A stretch of DNA of 64,000 nt from Asticcacaulis sp. ZE23SCel15 (GTDB lineage Bacteria > Pseudomonadota > Alphaproteobacteria > Caulobacterales > Caulobacteraceae), in NCBI RefSeq assembly GCF_030505395.1, contig NZ_CP130044.1:2093001-2157000 (forward strand), read 5' to 3'. This document shows positions 33,779 to 45,695 of this stretch, in pieces; positions within the stretch are counted from its first letter, which is position 1, and each line of letters begins with the position of its first letter. The notes beneath the pieces were generated by a model that had not been told where the DNA came from, did no database searches, and saw only the letters and a program-made list of their open reading frames with translations. Both the position numbers and the translations under genes were made by a program.

Positions 33779-34558
33779 TTACCACCCCAACAGCGCCTCG
33801 CCGCGCAAGATCGCCTCAACCTCCGGGGTGTGTTTGCGGTCGCCATCGTCATGCAGGATCAGCGGCGGCAACAGTTTCAGCGGGGCCTTGCCCAGCCGTT
33901 TAGCGCGGACGATGACGCGCTTGGCGGGCTGATCGGCAAAGGGTTGGATCGGGCGGATGATGAACGATCCACAGCGTCCCGAAAGCCCATTCAACAAATC
34001 AAAAAGCCGGTCGGCGCGGTGGACGAACAAAATCTCTCCGCCGTCCTTGACCGAACCTTGCGCAAACTCGGTCCACGCCCCCAGACCATCATCGGCGATC
34101 CAGGCGGGGCGCTTAAGCTCATGGGGGGCGCGCAAAAGGGTCGGATCATCAAAATAGGGCGGGTTGGAAATCACCATGTCAAAGCGTTCCAGCCCAAACG
34201 ATTTAAAGCCTTTGCCGATATCGCCGTTGATGGCGATGTGACGGGCTGCCGGATCATTGCATTTGATATTTTCCTGCAATAATTCAAAGCTTTGCAGCTC
34301 ACGCTCGATGCCGGTCGCCACCACCTGCGGGCAGCGCTTATAGAGCGAGAGCATAACCCCGCCGACCCCGCACCCCAGTTCCAGCACCCGTACGGGCTTG
34401 ACGCGGTCTTCGGCCAGCACGCCCGCGGCGGCGGCGGCCAATAGCGCGCCGTCCATGCCGATACGATAGCCCTTGGCCGGTTGCCACAAATCGACCCGCC
34501 CGTTCAGCAGGGTGGTTTCAACAACGCCAAAGGGTAAATCAGGGGATAGGTCTTCCAT
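33779..34558 (-). CDS. tRNA1(Val) (adenine-N6)-methyltransferase-like protein
   Basis: The 259-residue protein has the SAM motif RVLELGCGVGGVMLSLYKRC (about residues 57-76) and the adenine-N6 catalytic motif NPPYF (about residue 131), followed by WIADDGLGAWTEFAQGSVKD. This matches the TrmN6/YfiC group that methylates A37 of tRNA1(Val), but related proteins modify other substrates. It is divergent from the polyprenyl synthase gene. No unusual features are seen. Confidence 0.85.
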   Translation of the reverse strand: MEDLSPDLPFGVVETTLLNGRVDLWQPAKGYRIGMDGALLAAAAAGVLAEDRVKPVRVLELGCGVGGVMLSLYKRCPQVVATGIERELQSFELLQENIKCNDPAARHIAINGDIGKGFKSFGLERFDMVISNPPYFDDPTLLRAPHELKRPAWIADDGLGAWTEFAQGSVKDGGEILFVHRADRLFDLLNGLSGRCGSFIIRPIQPFADQPAKRVIVRAKRLGKAPLKLLPPLILHDDGDRKHTPEVEAILRGEALLGW

Positions 34559-34719
34559 GACGCGGCCATACTACAGATTGCGACAAAACGACATAGTCCC
34601 GATTAAGACATGCCCACGCGGCCTTTATTAAGATATAACGCAAACGCTACTGACAAAGGCATGGACACCCGCGAAAAGGGGGGGTATGGCGATATTTCGA
34701 GTGTATCAGGAGTATGGTT

Positions 34720-35769
34720 TTGGACACGGCTGACATTGATAAAATCAGAGCCTGGGAAAAAATCCGCGCCCGGCACGATACGAAAGCCCCCGTCGCTGAT
34801 GTCAATGATCTGGTGCGCCTCAGTGCCGCCGATATGGATGACGTCAACGCCCTGATCCGTGCGCGTATGCAAAGCGATGTTGCCATTATTCCGGCGCTGG
34901 CTGATCACCTGATCGCCGCCGGCGGTAAACGTCTGCGCCCGCTGCTGTGTGTGGCGGCAGCACGCCTGTGCGATACGGCCAACACCCATCACCATAACCT
35001 GTCGGCGGCGGTGGAGTTCATCCATACAGCTACCCTGCTGCATGACGATGTGGTCGATTCTTCTAACCTGCGTCGGGGTAAGGTCGCCGCCCACCTGATC
35101 TGGGGCGCGCCGTCATCGGTTCTGGTCGGCGACTTTCTGTTTTCGCGCGCCTTTGAACTGATGGTCGAAACCGGCTCGCTTGAGGCGCTCGGAATCCTGT
35201 CGAAAGCGTCGGCCGTGATTGCCGAAGGCGAGGTCTGGCAACTGACCAAGGCGTTCGACATTAACCTCAGCATCGACACCTATATCGAGATCATCTCGGC
35301 CAAGACCGCGGCCCTGTTTGCGGCGGCGTCTGAGAGCGGGGCGGTATCGGCTAAGGCCACGCCGGAACAGCGCGAAGCCCTGCGGCTTTATGGGCTTTAT
35401 CTGGGGCTGGCCTTCCAGATTCAGGACGATGCGCTCGATTACACCGGATCGGCGGCGGATCTGGGCAAAAATGCTGGCGATGACTTTGCGGAAGGCAAGG
35501 CGACCTTGCCGTTGCTACTGGCCGTTCAGCGTTCCAAAGACACGCACGGCGATTTCTGGCACCGCGCCGTGTCGTTGCGCCAGCAAGCCGACGGCGACCT
35601 GCACACCGCGCAACAGATCATGAACAATACCGATGCGCTGGTCGATTCCATCGCCATGGCCCGCGACTATGCGGCTCAGGCCAAGGCCTGCCTATCGGTG
35701 TTTAAATCCTCGGCCTGGAAGACGGCGCTCGAAAATCTGGCCGACTACAGCACAGCGCGTCAGAAGTAG
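34720..35769 (+). CDS. ispB: Long-chain polyprenyl (octaprenyl-type) diphosphate synthase
   Basis: The protein of about 349 residues has both aspartate motifs, LLHDDVVDSSNLRRGK and FQIQDDALDYTGSAADLGKN, plus AGGKRLRPLLCVAAARLC near residue 71. The first motif has no insertion, as in long-chain enzymes that make the ubiquinone side chain. Coq7 at 61.6 kb uses the product pathway. AGGAG at 34708-34712 sits seven bases before a TTG at 34720 but only one base before the ATG at 34714, so TTG is the likelier start. The acyltransferase gene follows after three bases. Confidence 0.92.
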   Translation: MDTADIDKIRAWEKIRARHDTKAPVADVNDLVRLSAADMDDVNALIRARMQSDVAIIPALADHLIAAGGKRLRPLLCVAAARLCDTANTHHHNLSAAVEFIHTATLLHDDVVDSSNLRRGKVAAHLIWGAPSSVLVGDFLFSRAFELMVETGSLEALGILSKASAVIAEGEVWQLTKAFDINLSIDTYIEIISAKTAALFAAASESGAVSAKATPEQREALRLYGLYLGLAFQIQDDALDYTGSAADLGKNAGDDFAEGKATLPLLLAVQRSKDTHGDFWHRAVSLRQQADGDLHTAQQIMNNTDALVDSIAMARDYAAQAKACLSVFKSSAWKTALENLADYSTARQK

Positions 35770-35772
35770 CTG

Positions 35773-36933
35773 ATGGCATCATCTGCTTCGGGCCGCTTTT
35801 ATGAATTGGACATTCTTCGCGGAGCCGCCTCTTTGCTGGTTGTCGCTTATCACTATGTCCATTTCTACTGTACCTGGGAATTTAACATAGAGTATTTACA
35901 GCGATTTCCATTTTTTGACCTTTTAAAACCGATCTATTTCCACGGTAATAGCTTCGTGGAAATGTTTTTTTCGATCTCAGGTTATGTTTTCTTTTGGCTA
36001 TATCGTGAGGGTATAGCGGGTGGTTTGGTATCGTTTAAAGACTTTCTGGTCGCGCGTCTGGCACGGCTTTATCCGCTATACATAGTTACCCTTATTGTGG
36101 TGGTCGGTCTCGTTGTTTTGTTTCGGATGCAATATGGCTATGATTATGTTTATCAGGGCAACACCAAGACCAATCTGTTGTTAAGCGTATTAATGGTTCA
36201 ACAATGGATCCCGGGATCTCTGCAAAGCTTCAACGGCCCCTCATGGTCGATCTCGGTTGAAATGGCGCTTTATGGAATGTTCTTCCTTTTTTGCTGGCTT
36301 AAGCTTGGAAGGGTTTGGCTTTGGGGGCCGGTTATCATCGGTATTATCCTGAACTCTGTGTGGTCTACTCAGGAAATCTGGCGGGGCCCGCCCAGTTTTT
36401 TTCTCGGGGCAATGGCTTTTTACGCCGTCCAAGACATCAAAGCCCGTGCCTATGCTGTAAATTTGCGTAAACTTATTGGGGCTTTTGTTATTATAGGGTG
36501 GGTTTGTGCCGCTATATTCGGCTATGAGCTATTGCCGGAAACGCCGGATTACAGCTTTGTTTCTATAGTGTTTTCACGGGAAAGTCTGATATTTTTCCTT
36601 ATGCCTTTGACGCTGGTAGCGACGGGCCTATGGGAGGGAGCTATCATACCTGAACATTTAAAGCCGCTTAGTTGGTTGGGCGATATTAGCTATTCGACCT
36701 ATCTTATCCACTTTCCCCTTCAAATGACCCTTGTGCTGTTTCTGAACCGTTTGCCGGTTCATCAAAAGATTGACATGGTATCTTCGCCTATGTTTTTTTT
36801 GAGCTTTTTTGCGGTTTTGATCGGGCTGTCGATCTTAAGTTATGCTTACTTTGAGATGCCAACGCGCCTGTGGCTGCTTAAGCGGTTTTCGCCGCGCATT
36901 CAGCCCGAACCCATCCCCAAAAGTGCGCTTTAG
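35773..36933 (+). CDS. Acyltransferase 3 (OafA/YrhL-type) membrane protein
   Basis: The 386-residue protein has about ten membrane segments and the family start FYELDILRGAASLLVVAYHY, where the arginine and histidine are conserved, then SISGYVFFWLYRE, FLVARLARLYPLYIVTLIVV and FNGPSWSISVEMALYGMFFL. Such proteins move acyl groups onto glycans or lipids across the inner membrane. The acceptor is unknown; the WecA-like gene that overlaps it tail-to-tail by four bases hints at a surface glycan. Its DNA is richer in AT than the flanking genes, so it may have been acquired. Confidence 0.88.
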   Translation: MASSASGRFYELDILRGAASLLVVAYHYVHFYCTWEFNIEYLQRFPFFDLLKPIYFHGNSFVEMFFSISGYVFFWLYREGIAGGLVSFKDFLVARLARLYPLYIVTLIVVVGLVVLFRMQYGYDYVYQGNTKTNLLLSVLMVQQWIPGSLQSFNGPSWSISVEMALYGMFFLFCWLKLGRVWLWGPVIIGIILNSVWSTQEIWRGPPSFFLGAMAFYAVQDIKARAYAVNLRKLIGAFVIIGWVCAAIFGYELLPETPDYSFVSIVFSRESLIFFLMPLTLVATGLWEGAIIPEHLKPLSWLGDISYSTYLIHFPLQMTLVLFLNRLPVHQKIDMVSSPMFFLSFFAVLIGLSILSYAYFEMPTRLWLLKRFSPRIQPEPIPKSAL

Positions 36934-38042
36934 CTTTTCGCGGTTTTTGGATCAGAGGCGCGACAATTCAAAAGCCTCCCGCGCAGCCACAGCCATCCGA
37001 CCGCAAACACCCAGAACAGGGCCACCAACGCCACAAAGCGCAGGTTCACGCCCGTTTCGATATGGATATAGCGCATGGTCAGGCCGAACGCGCCTGAGAA
37101 CGCACATAATGCCCACACCCGCAGGGCCATGTTGAGGTGCGACGGGTCTTTGTGGATCAGCCATTGCTGATAGAGGTGATCCTTATGAGCCTCGAATAGC
37201 TTCGCGCCACTTTTGGCACGCAGGGCCAGGGTCAGCAGCACATCGACCAGCAGCGGCGCCAATACATATCCGCCCAGCCACAGCGACGTCACCCCGGCAT
37301 GGATCATCAGCAAAACCCCGCCGGTAATCAGCGCGCCGCCAAACAGCGATCCGGCATCACCTTGAAACACCTTGCCCATCGGCAGGTTGAACGGCAAAAA
37401 GCCGAGATGGCCCCCAAGGGCGGCCACACAGATCAGCAGCAGACCGGCGGCATAATAGGTTCGCTCACTAAGCGGCCCTAAAACAATGATCATAATGATC
37501 ATAAGCCCCAGCGCGATCGATTGCGAACCGATCGCCAGTCCGTTGGAGCCGTCCATGAAGTTGATGGTGTTTAGCCCCAGCACCAGCCAGAACGCCGTCC
37601 CTAGCATCCCCAGCCACGGCCACAGGCTGAGCGATGCGCCAAATCCAAAGTCGATGTGGACGATGGGGTAGGCGGTCGCAAACCCAAGGGCGAGGGCGAC
37701 CTGAAACAACAGTTTGAACCTGGCATTGAGCGCGAACATGTCATCCAGTGTGCCCGATAGGCCGAGAAGGGTCGCATAGATCAGCAGGGCAAAGCCGTGT
37801 CCGCCGTCGCGCGGAAGTTGGGTGTGGAACAGCAAGCTGAGCATACCAATGCCGAGTGCCGTGGCAGCGATAATGGCCATGCCGCCGGAGGTTGCGGTCG
37901 GGGTGCTGTGGGAGCCGCGGGCGCGCGGGCGGTCAACGGGGCCACCGCGTATGGCCAGTTGCGTAAACGCGGCTGAGGCCAGTGCAGATATGGCAAAGGC
38001 CGAGATCAGGATTAAGGGCGGAATAATCCAGAACTTAATCAT
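36930..38042 (-). CDS. MraY/WecA-type glycosyl-1-phosphate transferase
   Basis: The 370-residue protein has about ten membrane segments and the family motifs RGGPVDRPRARGSHSTPTAT near the start, GTLDDMFALNARFKLLFQVA (aspartates in LDD), NTINFMDGSNGLAIGSQSIA and VFQGDAGSLFGGALITGG. These enzymes transfer a sugar-1-phosphate from a UDP-sugar to undecaprenyl phosphate and so start a surface polysaccharide. The second sugar-specificity histidine motif is not distinct enough to assign WecA or WbpL. An inverted repeat pair lies upstream. Confidence 0.88.
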   Translation of the reverse strand: MIKFWIIPPLILISAFAISALASAAFTQLAIRGGPVDRPRARGSHSTPTATSGGMAIIAATALGIGMLSLLFHTQLPRDGGHGFALLIYATLLGLSGTLDDMFALNARFKLLFQVALALGFATAYPIVHIDFGFGASLSLWPWLGMLGTAFWLVLGLNTINFMDGSNGLAIGSQSIALGLMIIMIIVLGPLSERTYYAAGLLLICVAALGGHLGFLPFNLPMGKVFQGDAGSLFGGALITGGVLLMIHAGVTSLWLGGYVLAPLLVDVLLTLALRAKSGAKLFEAHKDHLYQQWLIHKDPSHLNMALRVWALCAFSGAFGLTMRYIHIETGVNLRFVALVALFWVFAVGWLWLRGRLLNCRASDPKTAKS

Positions 38043-38065
38043 GGATAGTCAAAGGCAAAAGCGTA

Positions 38066-38192
38066 TGCCCCCTCCGGCGCGGACTTGCGCCGCGCCACCT
38101 CCCCCGTAAACAGGGGAGGAGAAACGCTGATCACATGTCTTCTCCTCCCCTGTTTACGGGGGAGGTGCCCCAAAGCGACGGAGGGGGGCATC
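38066..38192. repeat. Inverted pair of GC-rich intergenic repeats (copy 6)
   Basis: CCCCCTCCGGCGCGGACTTG then CGCCGCGCCACCTCCCCCGT faces CTCCTCCCCTGTTTACGGGG and GAGGTGCCCCAAAGCGACGG. The centre around AGGAGAAACGCTGATCACAT separates CCCCCGTAAACAGGGGAGGA from its reverse. It lies between two minus-strand genes, upstream of the WecA-like gene and just after the transaminase stop codon. Confidence 0.8.
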
Positions 38193-38197
38193 TTGGC

Positions 38198-39747
<1,550 letters not shown>

Positions 39748-40494
39748 ATGGTGCAAAGCCTTAAGGCCCTCTGGGACAATGTGTGGTCCTTCCTGACCAA
39801 TATGGACTCAAAGGTCATGCGCGCCGTGTGGGTGACGCTGGCCCTGTTTGCCTGCGTCGGCCTTGTGTTCATGGTCGGCAAGACTGATATCGGCCATGAG
39901 CTGACCCACGAACTCGAAGCGTGGATGGCGCACTATTCCAAGTCGCCGTGGGCGGTATTTATTGTCATCGCGGTCTTTACGATTTCAGCCTTTATAGCCG
40001 CACCCCAATTCGTGTTGATCGCCGCCTGCGTGGTGGCGTTCGGGCCGTGGCTGGGCTTTGCCTATTCGTGGGTCGCCACTATCGTCTCAGCCGCCGTCAC
40101 CTTTTATGCCGGACGGTTTATCGGGGCGGATACCTTGGCCAAGATCGAGGGCAAGCGCATGCAGCGCCTGTCGGAATATATCGGACGCAATTCATTTAGC
40201 GCGTCGTTTATCGTGCGCAATGTGCCGTCGGCGCCGTTTATCATTGTCAATATGGCGTTCGGTGTGTCTAAAGCGCGGTTTTCAGGGTTTATCTTAGGCT
40301 GTGCGCTGGGCTCGATCCCAAAGACCGCACTGGTCGCCCTGTTCGGATCGTCGTTTTCGCGGCTCACCAGTGGCGGTGACTGGAAGGGGGCGGCGCTGAT
40401 TGCGGTCATCGGTCTGGCGTGGATGGCGCTGATGATTTTTGCCCGCACCCTGATCGAGAAATGGCGTGAAAATGGGCGAGGTTCGGCCTCTTAA
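39748..40494 (+). CDS. TVP38/TMEM64 family membrane protein
   Basis: The protein of about 248 residues starts at MVQSLKALWDNVWSFLTNMD, has five or six membrane segments and the VTT-domain pattern ISAFIAAPQFVLIAACVVAF, FAYSWVATIVSAAVTFYAGR, NSFSASFIVRNVPSAPFIIV and VALFGSSFSRLTSG. The family is related to DedA proteins, thought to be lipid scramblases or transporters. A distant relative of the same superfamily is encoded at 63.0 kb. The start lacks a clear ribosome-binding site. Confidence 0.85.
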   Translation: MVQSLKALWDNVWSFLTNMDSKVMRAVWVTLALFACVGLVFMVGKTDIGHELTHELEAWMAHYSKSPWAVFIVIAVFTISAFIAAPQFVLIAACVVAFGPWLGFAYSWVATIVSAAVTFYAGRFIGADTLAKIEGKRMQRLSEYIGRNSFSASFIVRNVPSAPFIIVNMAFGVSKARFSGFILGCALGSIPKTALVALFGSSFSRLTSGGDWKGAALIAVIGLAWMALMIFARTLIEKWRENGRGSAS

Positions 40495-40496
40495 GG

Positions 40497-40548
40497 TGCG
40501 GCCCGAAAAAAGCCGCAATAGGGTGGTGGGTTTGCGCCACTATTTTTT
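40497..40548 (+). terminator. Two hairpins after the TVP38 gene
   Basis: TGCGGC-CCGAAAAAA-GCCGCA (with one extra base in the loop) is followed by ATAGGGTGG pairing with CCACTAT and then TTTTT. The second, with its T run, is the better terminator. Confidence 0.55.
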
Positions 40549-41852
<1,304 letters not shown>

Positions 41853-41931
41853 AAACTTAGCCTAAATTCTGTCGCCAATCGGCGCTATAAGGCCTGAATA
41901 AGTTTAAGTCTGTTGATTCGGGGTCAGTCGC

Positions 41932-43095
41932 GTGCCGCAAGGGGATAAGCATTTTGAGCACCTGAAGCTGCCGGTGAACTGGGGCGTGATGGCTCTGGTG
42001 GCGGCGGTCTGTATCTTTGGTGCGCTCAGCTTTCTGGGCGACCGGCGCGAAGAGGTGTCGGGGCGTTCCTACGGCAACCGCTCAGGCTTTGATGCGGCCG
42101 CAGGGCCTGCCAGTAACGTGCTGGCCACCCCGGCCCATGTGGTCGGTGACGGGGCCAACTGGATTGACGACTATTTCTTTGCCGTGCGCGAAAACCGCAT
42201 CCTGAAAAAGCGGGTCCAGGATTTGTCGCTGTATCGCGACATGTATTTCCAGCAAAAAGACATTTCCGAACGCTACGAAAAGCTGCTCAACCTGCGCACC
42301 GAGCCGCCGGTGGAGATGGTCACGGCCCGTTCAGTGTCCGTCACGCGTGGGCCGTTCAACAATAATCGCCTGATTGACGCCGGATCGAACGTAAAGATTC
42401 GTTTTGGTAATCCCGTCATTACCGATCAGGGACTGGTCGGTCGCGTGGTCGGTGTAAGCCCCAAGGTCAGCCGTGTGCTGATGATCACCGATGTGGTCAG
42501 CCGTACCCCGATCATGATTGCCCGCTCCGACGCCCGTGCCGTCATGTCCGGCGATGGCGGTGATTTCCCGCGCCTTGATTTCGTGCGGGGCAAGGATGCC
42601 GTCAAAAAAGGCGATCAGATTTTGACCTCCGGCGACGGCGGCATCTTCCCGCGCGGTTTGCCGGTGGGCGAAGCGGTGCAAGGGGTTGATAAGGTGTGGC
42701 GGGTCAAGCTCTATGCCAACCGGGCCCCGATCGATTTTGTCAAAATCCTGCTGTACGAAGACTTTTCACAGTTCCCGGAGGCGGATCAGGTGCTGATGAC
42801 GCCGCAGATCACCGAGCTTTTGCCGCAACCGGCGATCCCGCAACCTGTGACCGCAGGGGCGGCGGCGTCCTCCGCAAGCGTGGCCTCAACACCGGCAGCC
42901 GGTACTGTAACCTCCAGTGCGGTCGCTCCGACATCGGGAGCGTCCGCGACCTCTGCCGCCGCCCGTCCAGCCGCGCCTCGGCCTGCACAACCCAGACCGG
43001 CACAGACACGCCCAGCGCAGACACCCGCCACGCAGCCTGCACAGGCCCAAACCCAAAGCGCTGCGGCCACACCTTCGACCGAGGTGCCTTTTTGA
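41932..43095 (+). CDS. mreC: Rod-shape determining protein MreC
   Basis: The 387-residue protein starts with GTG, has one membrane segment (about residues 15-34), a coiled coil (ENRILKKRVQDLSLYRDMYF) and the beta domain (VSVTRGPFNNNRLIDAGSNV, RVVGVSPKVSRVLMITDVVS, ILTSGDGGIFPRGLPVGEA). A tail of about 90 residues is rich in Ala, Pro, Thr and Gln with repeated RPAQ/TPA units. MreC is periplasmic and links MreB/MreD to PBP2. Its stop codon overlaps the TTG start of mreD. Confidence 0.96.
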   Translation: MPQGDKHFEHLKLPVNWGVMALVAAVCIFGALSFLGDRREEVSGRSYGNRSGFDAAAGPASNVLATPAHVVGDGANWIDDYFFAVRENRILKKRVQDLSLYRDMYFQQKDISERYEKLLNLRTEPPVEMVTARSVSVTRGPFNNNRLIDAGSNVKIRFGNPVITDQGLVGRVVGVSPKVSRVLMITDVVSRTPIMIARSDARAVMSGDGGDFPRLDFVRGKDAVKKGDQILTSGDGGIFPRGLPVGEAVQGVDKVWRVKLYANRAPIDFVKILLYEDFSQFPEADQVLMTPQITELLPQPAIPQPVTAGAAASSASVASTPAAGTVTSSAVAPTSGASATSAAARPAAPRPAQPRPAQTRPAQTPATQPAQAQTQSAAATPSTEVPF

Positions 43096-43661
43096 AAACG
43101 CCGTTTATCAAGACGCCGCTTAAGGTGACGCTTGATCGCGGCGTGCGCAAAGGCATGGCTCAGCGCATGATCGGCCCGCTCGACTGGATCGGCTGGCCGG
43201 CTTTGTGGGTGCTAGCTGGAACTATCATTCTGGCGACCCCTATGAAAATATTCGGGTTCTATTTGCCGGAGCCGGTCTTGCCACTGGCTTTGGCGTTTGC
43301 CTGGCCGCTGATCCGCCCGTCCTATATCGCGCCATTGATTTTGGCGCTGATGGGGGCGTTTCTGGATTATTTCTGGGGGGCACCGCTGGGGTTCTGGACC
43401 CTGTCGCTGATGATTGTCTACGGCGTGACCTTTTTGTTGCGCGGGTATATTGTGGGCCAGGACATGATGGTCATTACGGCCCTCTATGGTTCGGCGGTGA
43501 TCGGATTTTTCGTACTCAATACCCTGTTGGCGACGATTGATTCCGGCATGGTGCCCCGCCTGATCAGTGTGTTCGAGCAGGCTCTGGCGACCTTTGTGTC
43601 GGTATTTCTGGTGTTGTGGCTGCTTGAGTCATACGTCCACGCCGATGTGCGCTTTCAGTGA
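43092..43661 (+). CDS. mreD: Rod-shape determining protein MreD
   Basis: The 189-residue membrane protein has five membrane segments and ends ESYVHADVRFQ. I place the start at a TTG (43092) whose bases overlap the mreC TGA as TTGA, with GAGGTG six bases ahead; this gives the usual MreD length. Longer in-frame sequence upstream is only the shadow of mreC. MreD forms a complex with MreC and RodA/PBP2 in the inner membrane. Translational coupling to mreC is likely. Confidence 0.9.
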   Translation: MKTPFIKTPLKVTLDRGVRKGMAQRMIGPLDWIGWPALWVLAGTIILATPMKIFGFYLPEPVLPLALAFAWPLIRPSYIAPLILALMGAFLDYFWGAPLGFWTLSLMIVYGVTFLLRGYIVGQDMMVITALYGSAVIGFFVLNTLLATIDSGMVPRLISVFEQALATFVSVFLVLWLLESYVHADVRFQ

Positions 43662-43673
43662 GTAATGGCATAG

Positions 43674-45686
43674 ATGGCTGAAACCTCGATCATTTTCAGC
43701 GATGTCAACGAACGTCAGGGCGTGTTCTCGCGGCGCGTCTTCCTGATGGGCGGGGTGGTGGCGTTTGGCCTGTTTGCCCTGACCGGACGGCTGGCCCAGC
43801 TTCAGTTGATCGAAGGCGGCAAGTACCGGCGCCTATCCTCGGCCAATCAGTTCAACTACCGCCTGATCCCGCCGCCGCGCGGTCAAATCCTTGATCGTAA
43901 CGGCGTGGTCATAGCCGGTAACCGGCCGTCCTTTTCGGTGCTGGTTATGCGCTCTCAGGTCAAGGATATCGACGAAACCCTGGATCAGATCGCCTATGTC
44001 CTGCCGCAGACCCTGCTGCGGCGTCGGGCGATTCTGCGCGACATCAACCAAAGCCGGCGCTTTGCCCCGACCGCCATTGCCACCGACCTGAACTGGGAAG
44101 ACTTCGCCAAGGTCAACCTCTATGCCTCGACCATTCCGGGCGTGGATGTGTCGATGGATGAGGTGCGCGTGTACCATTACGGCGGCGCGTTTTCTCACGT
44201 CATAGGCTATGTCGGTAAGATTTCCGACAAAGACCTCAAGGCCGAAACCGCCGCGGCGGGCGACGAAGAACAGCTTGACCCAATCCTGCTGCACCCCGGC
44301 TTTCGTATCGGCAAGCAGGGCATTGAAAAGGCCTTCGACAAAGACCTGCGCGGGGTAGCGGGGGCGCGTAAGATCGAAGTCAACGCCACCGGCAATATCA
44401 TTGCCGAAGACTCAGACGGAATGCGTCCGGCCACACCCGGCGAAGATGTCGTCCTGACGCTGGATGCCGAGATTCAGCAACGCGCGCTGGAGGTCTTTGG
44501 CGAAGATTCCGGCGGGGCAGTGTTGATGAACATCCACACCGGCGAAGTCCTGTGCATGATGTCGGCGCCGTCGTTCGATCCCAACCTGTTCGTGTCGGGG
44601 ATATCGTCCAAGGCTTACGGCCTGTTGCGGGACTATGAGCGCCTGCCGCTGCTCGATAAGTGCATTGGCTCGACCTATGCGCCGGGGTCCACGTTCAAGG
44701 TGGCGACGGCTCTGGCTTTCCTTGAGGGCGGCATAAACCCCGAAGAGCGGGTGGTGTGCTCAGGCAGTTACCGCTACGGAAATCGCTCCTTTGCCTGCCA
44801 TAAACGCGGTGGCCACGGCCCGCAGACCATGCATGACGCCATTAAAAACTCATGCGACGTTTATTTCTACCATATGTGTAATCGGGCTGAGGCCGGCCCC
44901 GACCGCATCGCCCAGACGGCGCGGGCGCTGGGTATGGGCCATGTCTTTGAAAACTTTGAAATCGCCGGTCAAAAGCGCGGCACGATTCCGGACCGGGAAT
45001 ATAAACGCACGGCCTTTAAGAACGATCCGAAATGGCATCCGGGGGAAACCCTGTCGGTCGCCATCGGTCAGGGCTATGTGACCACCTCAGCCCTGCAACT
45101 ATGTACCTATATCGCCCGCATCGCCAATGGCCAGAAGGCGGTTGAGCCCTATCTGGTCAAAAAAATCGGCGAGGTCGAAAAGGTTCCGTTTAAGGATTTC
45201 AAGGACTTGCCGTTCTCAAGGGCGCATCTTGATATCGTCCGCGCGGGCATGATCGCCGTGTCCAATGATGTGACCGGCACCGCCTATCGCAATTCGCGGC
45301 TGAACCTCGGCAATATCGAAATGGCGGGCAAGACCGGCACGGCGCAGGTGCGCTCCTACGATAAGGTGACTAACCGCCGCAACGAAGGTATCCCGTGGAA
45401 GCTGCGCGATCACGGCCTGTTTGTGGCCTTTGCGCCCGCCGATGCGCCTAAATACGCTATCGCCGTCATCGTTCAGCACGGCATGGGCGGGTCGATGTTT
45501 GCCGCCCCGAAAGCGCGCGAGATCATGAAGCTGGCCCTGATCAAGGACCCTGAAATGCAGGCCCGCATTATCCAGCCCATGCCGATCGACCCAAGCCTTG
45601 CCAATGCGCCGGATCAGGAACTCACCTCTGATGCGCCGCCCGATACGATTGACATCCCGACGCCTACCGCAAATCCGCAACCGTAA
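43674..45686 (+). CDS. mrdA: Penicillin-binding protein 2, elongasome transpeptidase
   Basis: The 670-residue protein has a membrane anchor (about residues 21-44), the dimerisation region starting YRLIPPPRGQILDRNGVVIA, and a transpeptidase domain. The active serine is Ser339 in APGSTFKVATA (SxxK), followed by the SCD triad (about residue 393) in place of SxN, as usual for PBP2, and KTGTAQ. It cross-links peptidoglycan during elongation with RodA, encoded next. It starts 12 bases after mreD. The C-terminal tail is rich in Pro, Asp and Thr. Confidence 0.97.
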   Translation: MAETSIIFSDVNERQGVFSRRVFLMGGVVAFGLFALTGRLAQLQLIEGGKYRRLSSANQFNYRLIPPPRGQILDRNGVVIAGNRPSFSVLVMRSQVKDIDETLDQIAYVLPQTLLRRRAILRDINQSRRFAPTAIATDLNWEDFAKVNLYASTIPGVDVSMDEVRVYHYGGAFSHVIGYVGKISDKDLKAETAAAGDEEQLDPILLHPGFRIGKQGIEKAFDKDLRGVAGARKIEVNATGNIIAEDSDGMRPATPGEDVVLTLDAEIQQRALEVFGEDSGGAVLMNIHTGEVLCMMSAPSFDPNLFVSGISSKAYGLLRDYERLPLLDKCIGSTYAPGSTFKVATALAFLEGGINPEERVVCSGSYRYGNRSFACHKRGGHGPQTMHDAIKNSCDVYFYHMCNRAEAGPDRIAQTARALGMGHVFENFEIAGQKRGTIPDREYKRTAFKNDPKWHPGETLSVAIGQGYVTTSALQLCTYIARIANGQKAVEPYLVKKIGEVEKVPFKDFKDLPFSRAHLDIVRAGMIAVSNDVTGTAYRNSRLNLGNIEMAGKTGTAQVRSYDKVTNRRNEGIPWKLRDHGLFVAFAPADAPKYAIAVIVQHGMGGSMFAAPKAREIMKLALIKDPEMQARIIQPMPIDPSLANAPDQELTSDAPPDTIDIPTPTANPQP

Positions 45687-45695
45687 AGGACTCTC

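Noticed and set aside
42696-43661. A longer reading frame for mreD
   Set aside because: The added N-terminal part is only the mreC sequence read in another frame and does not look like MreD; the TTG at 43092 gives the usual size.
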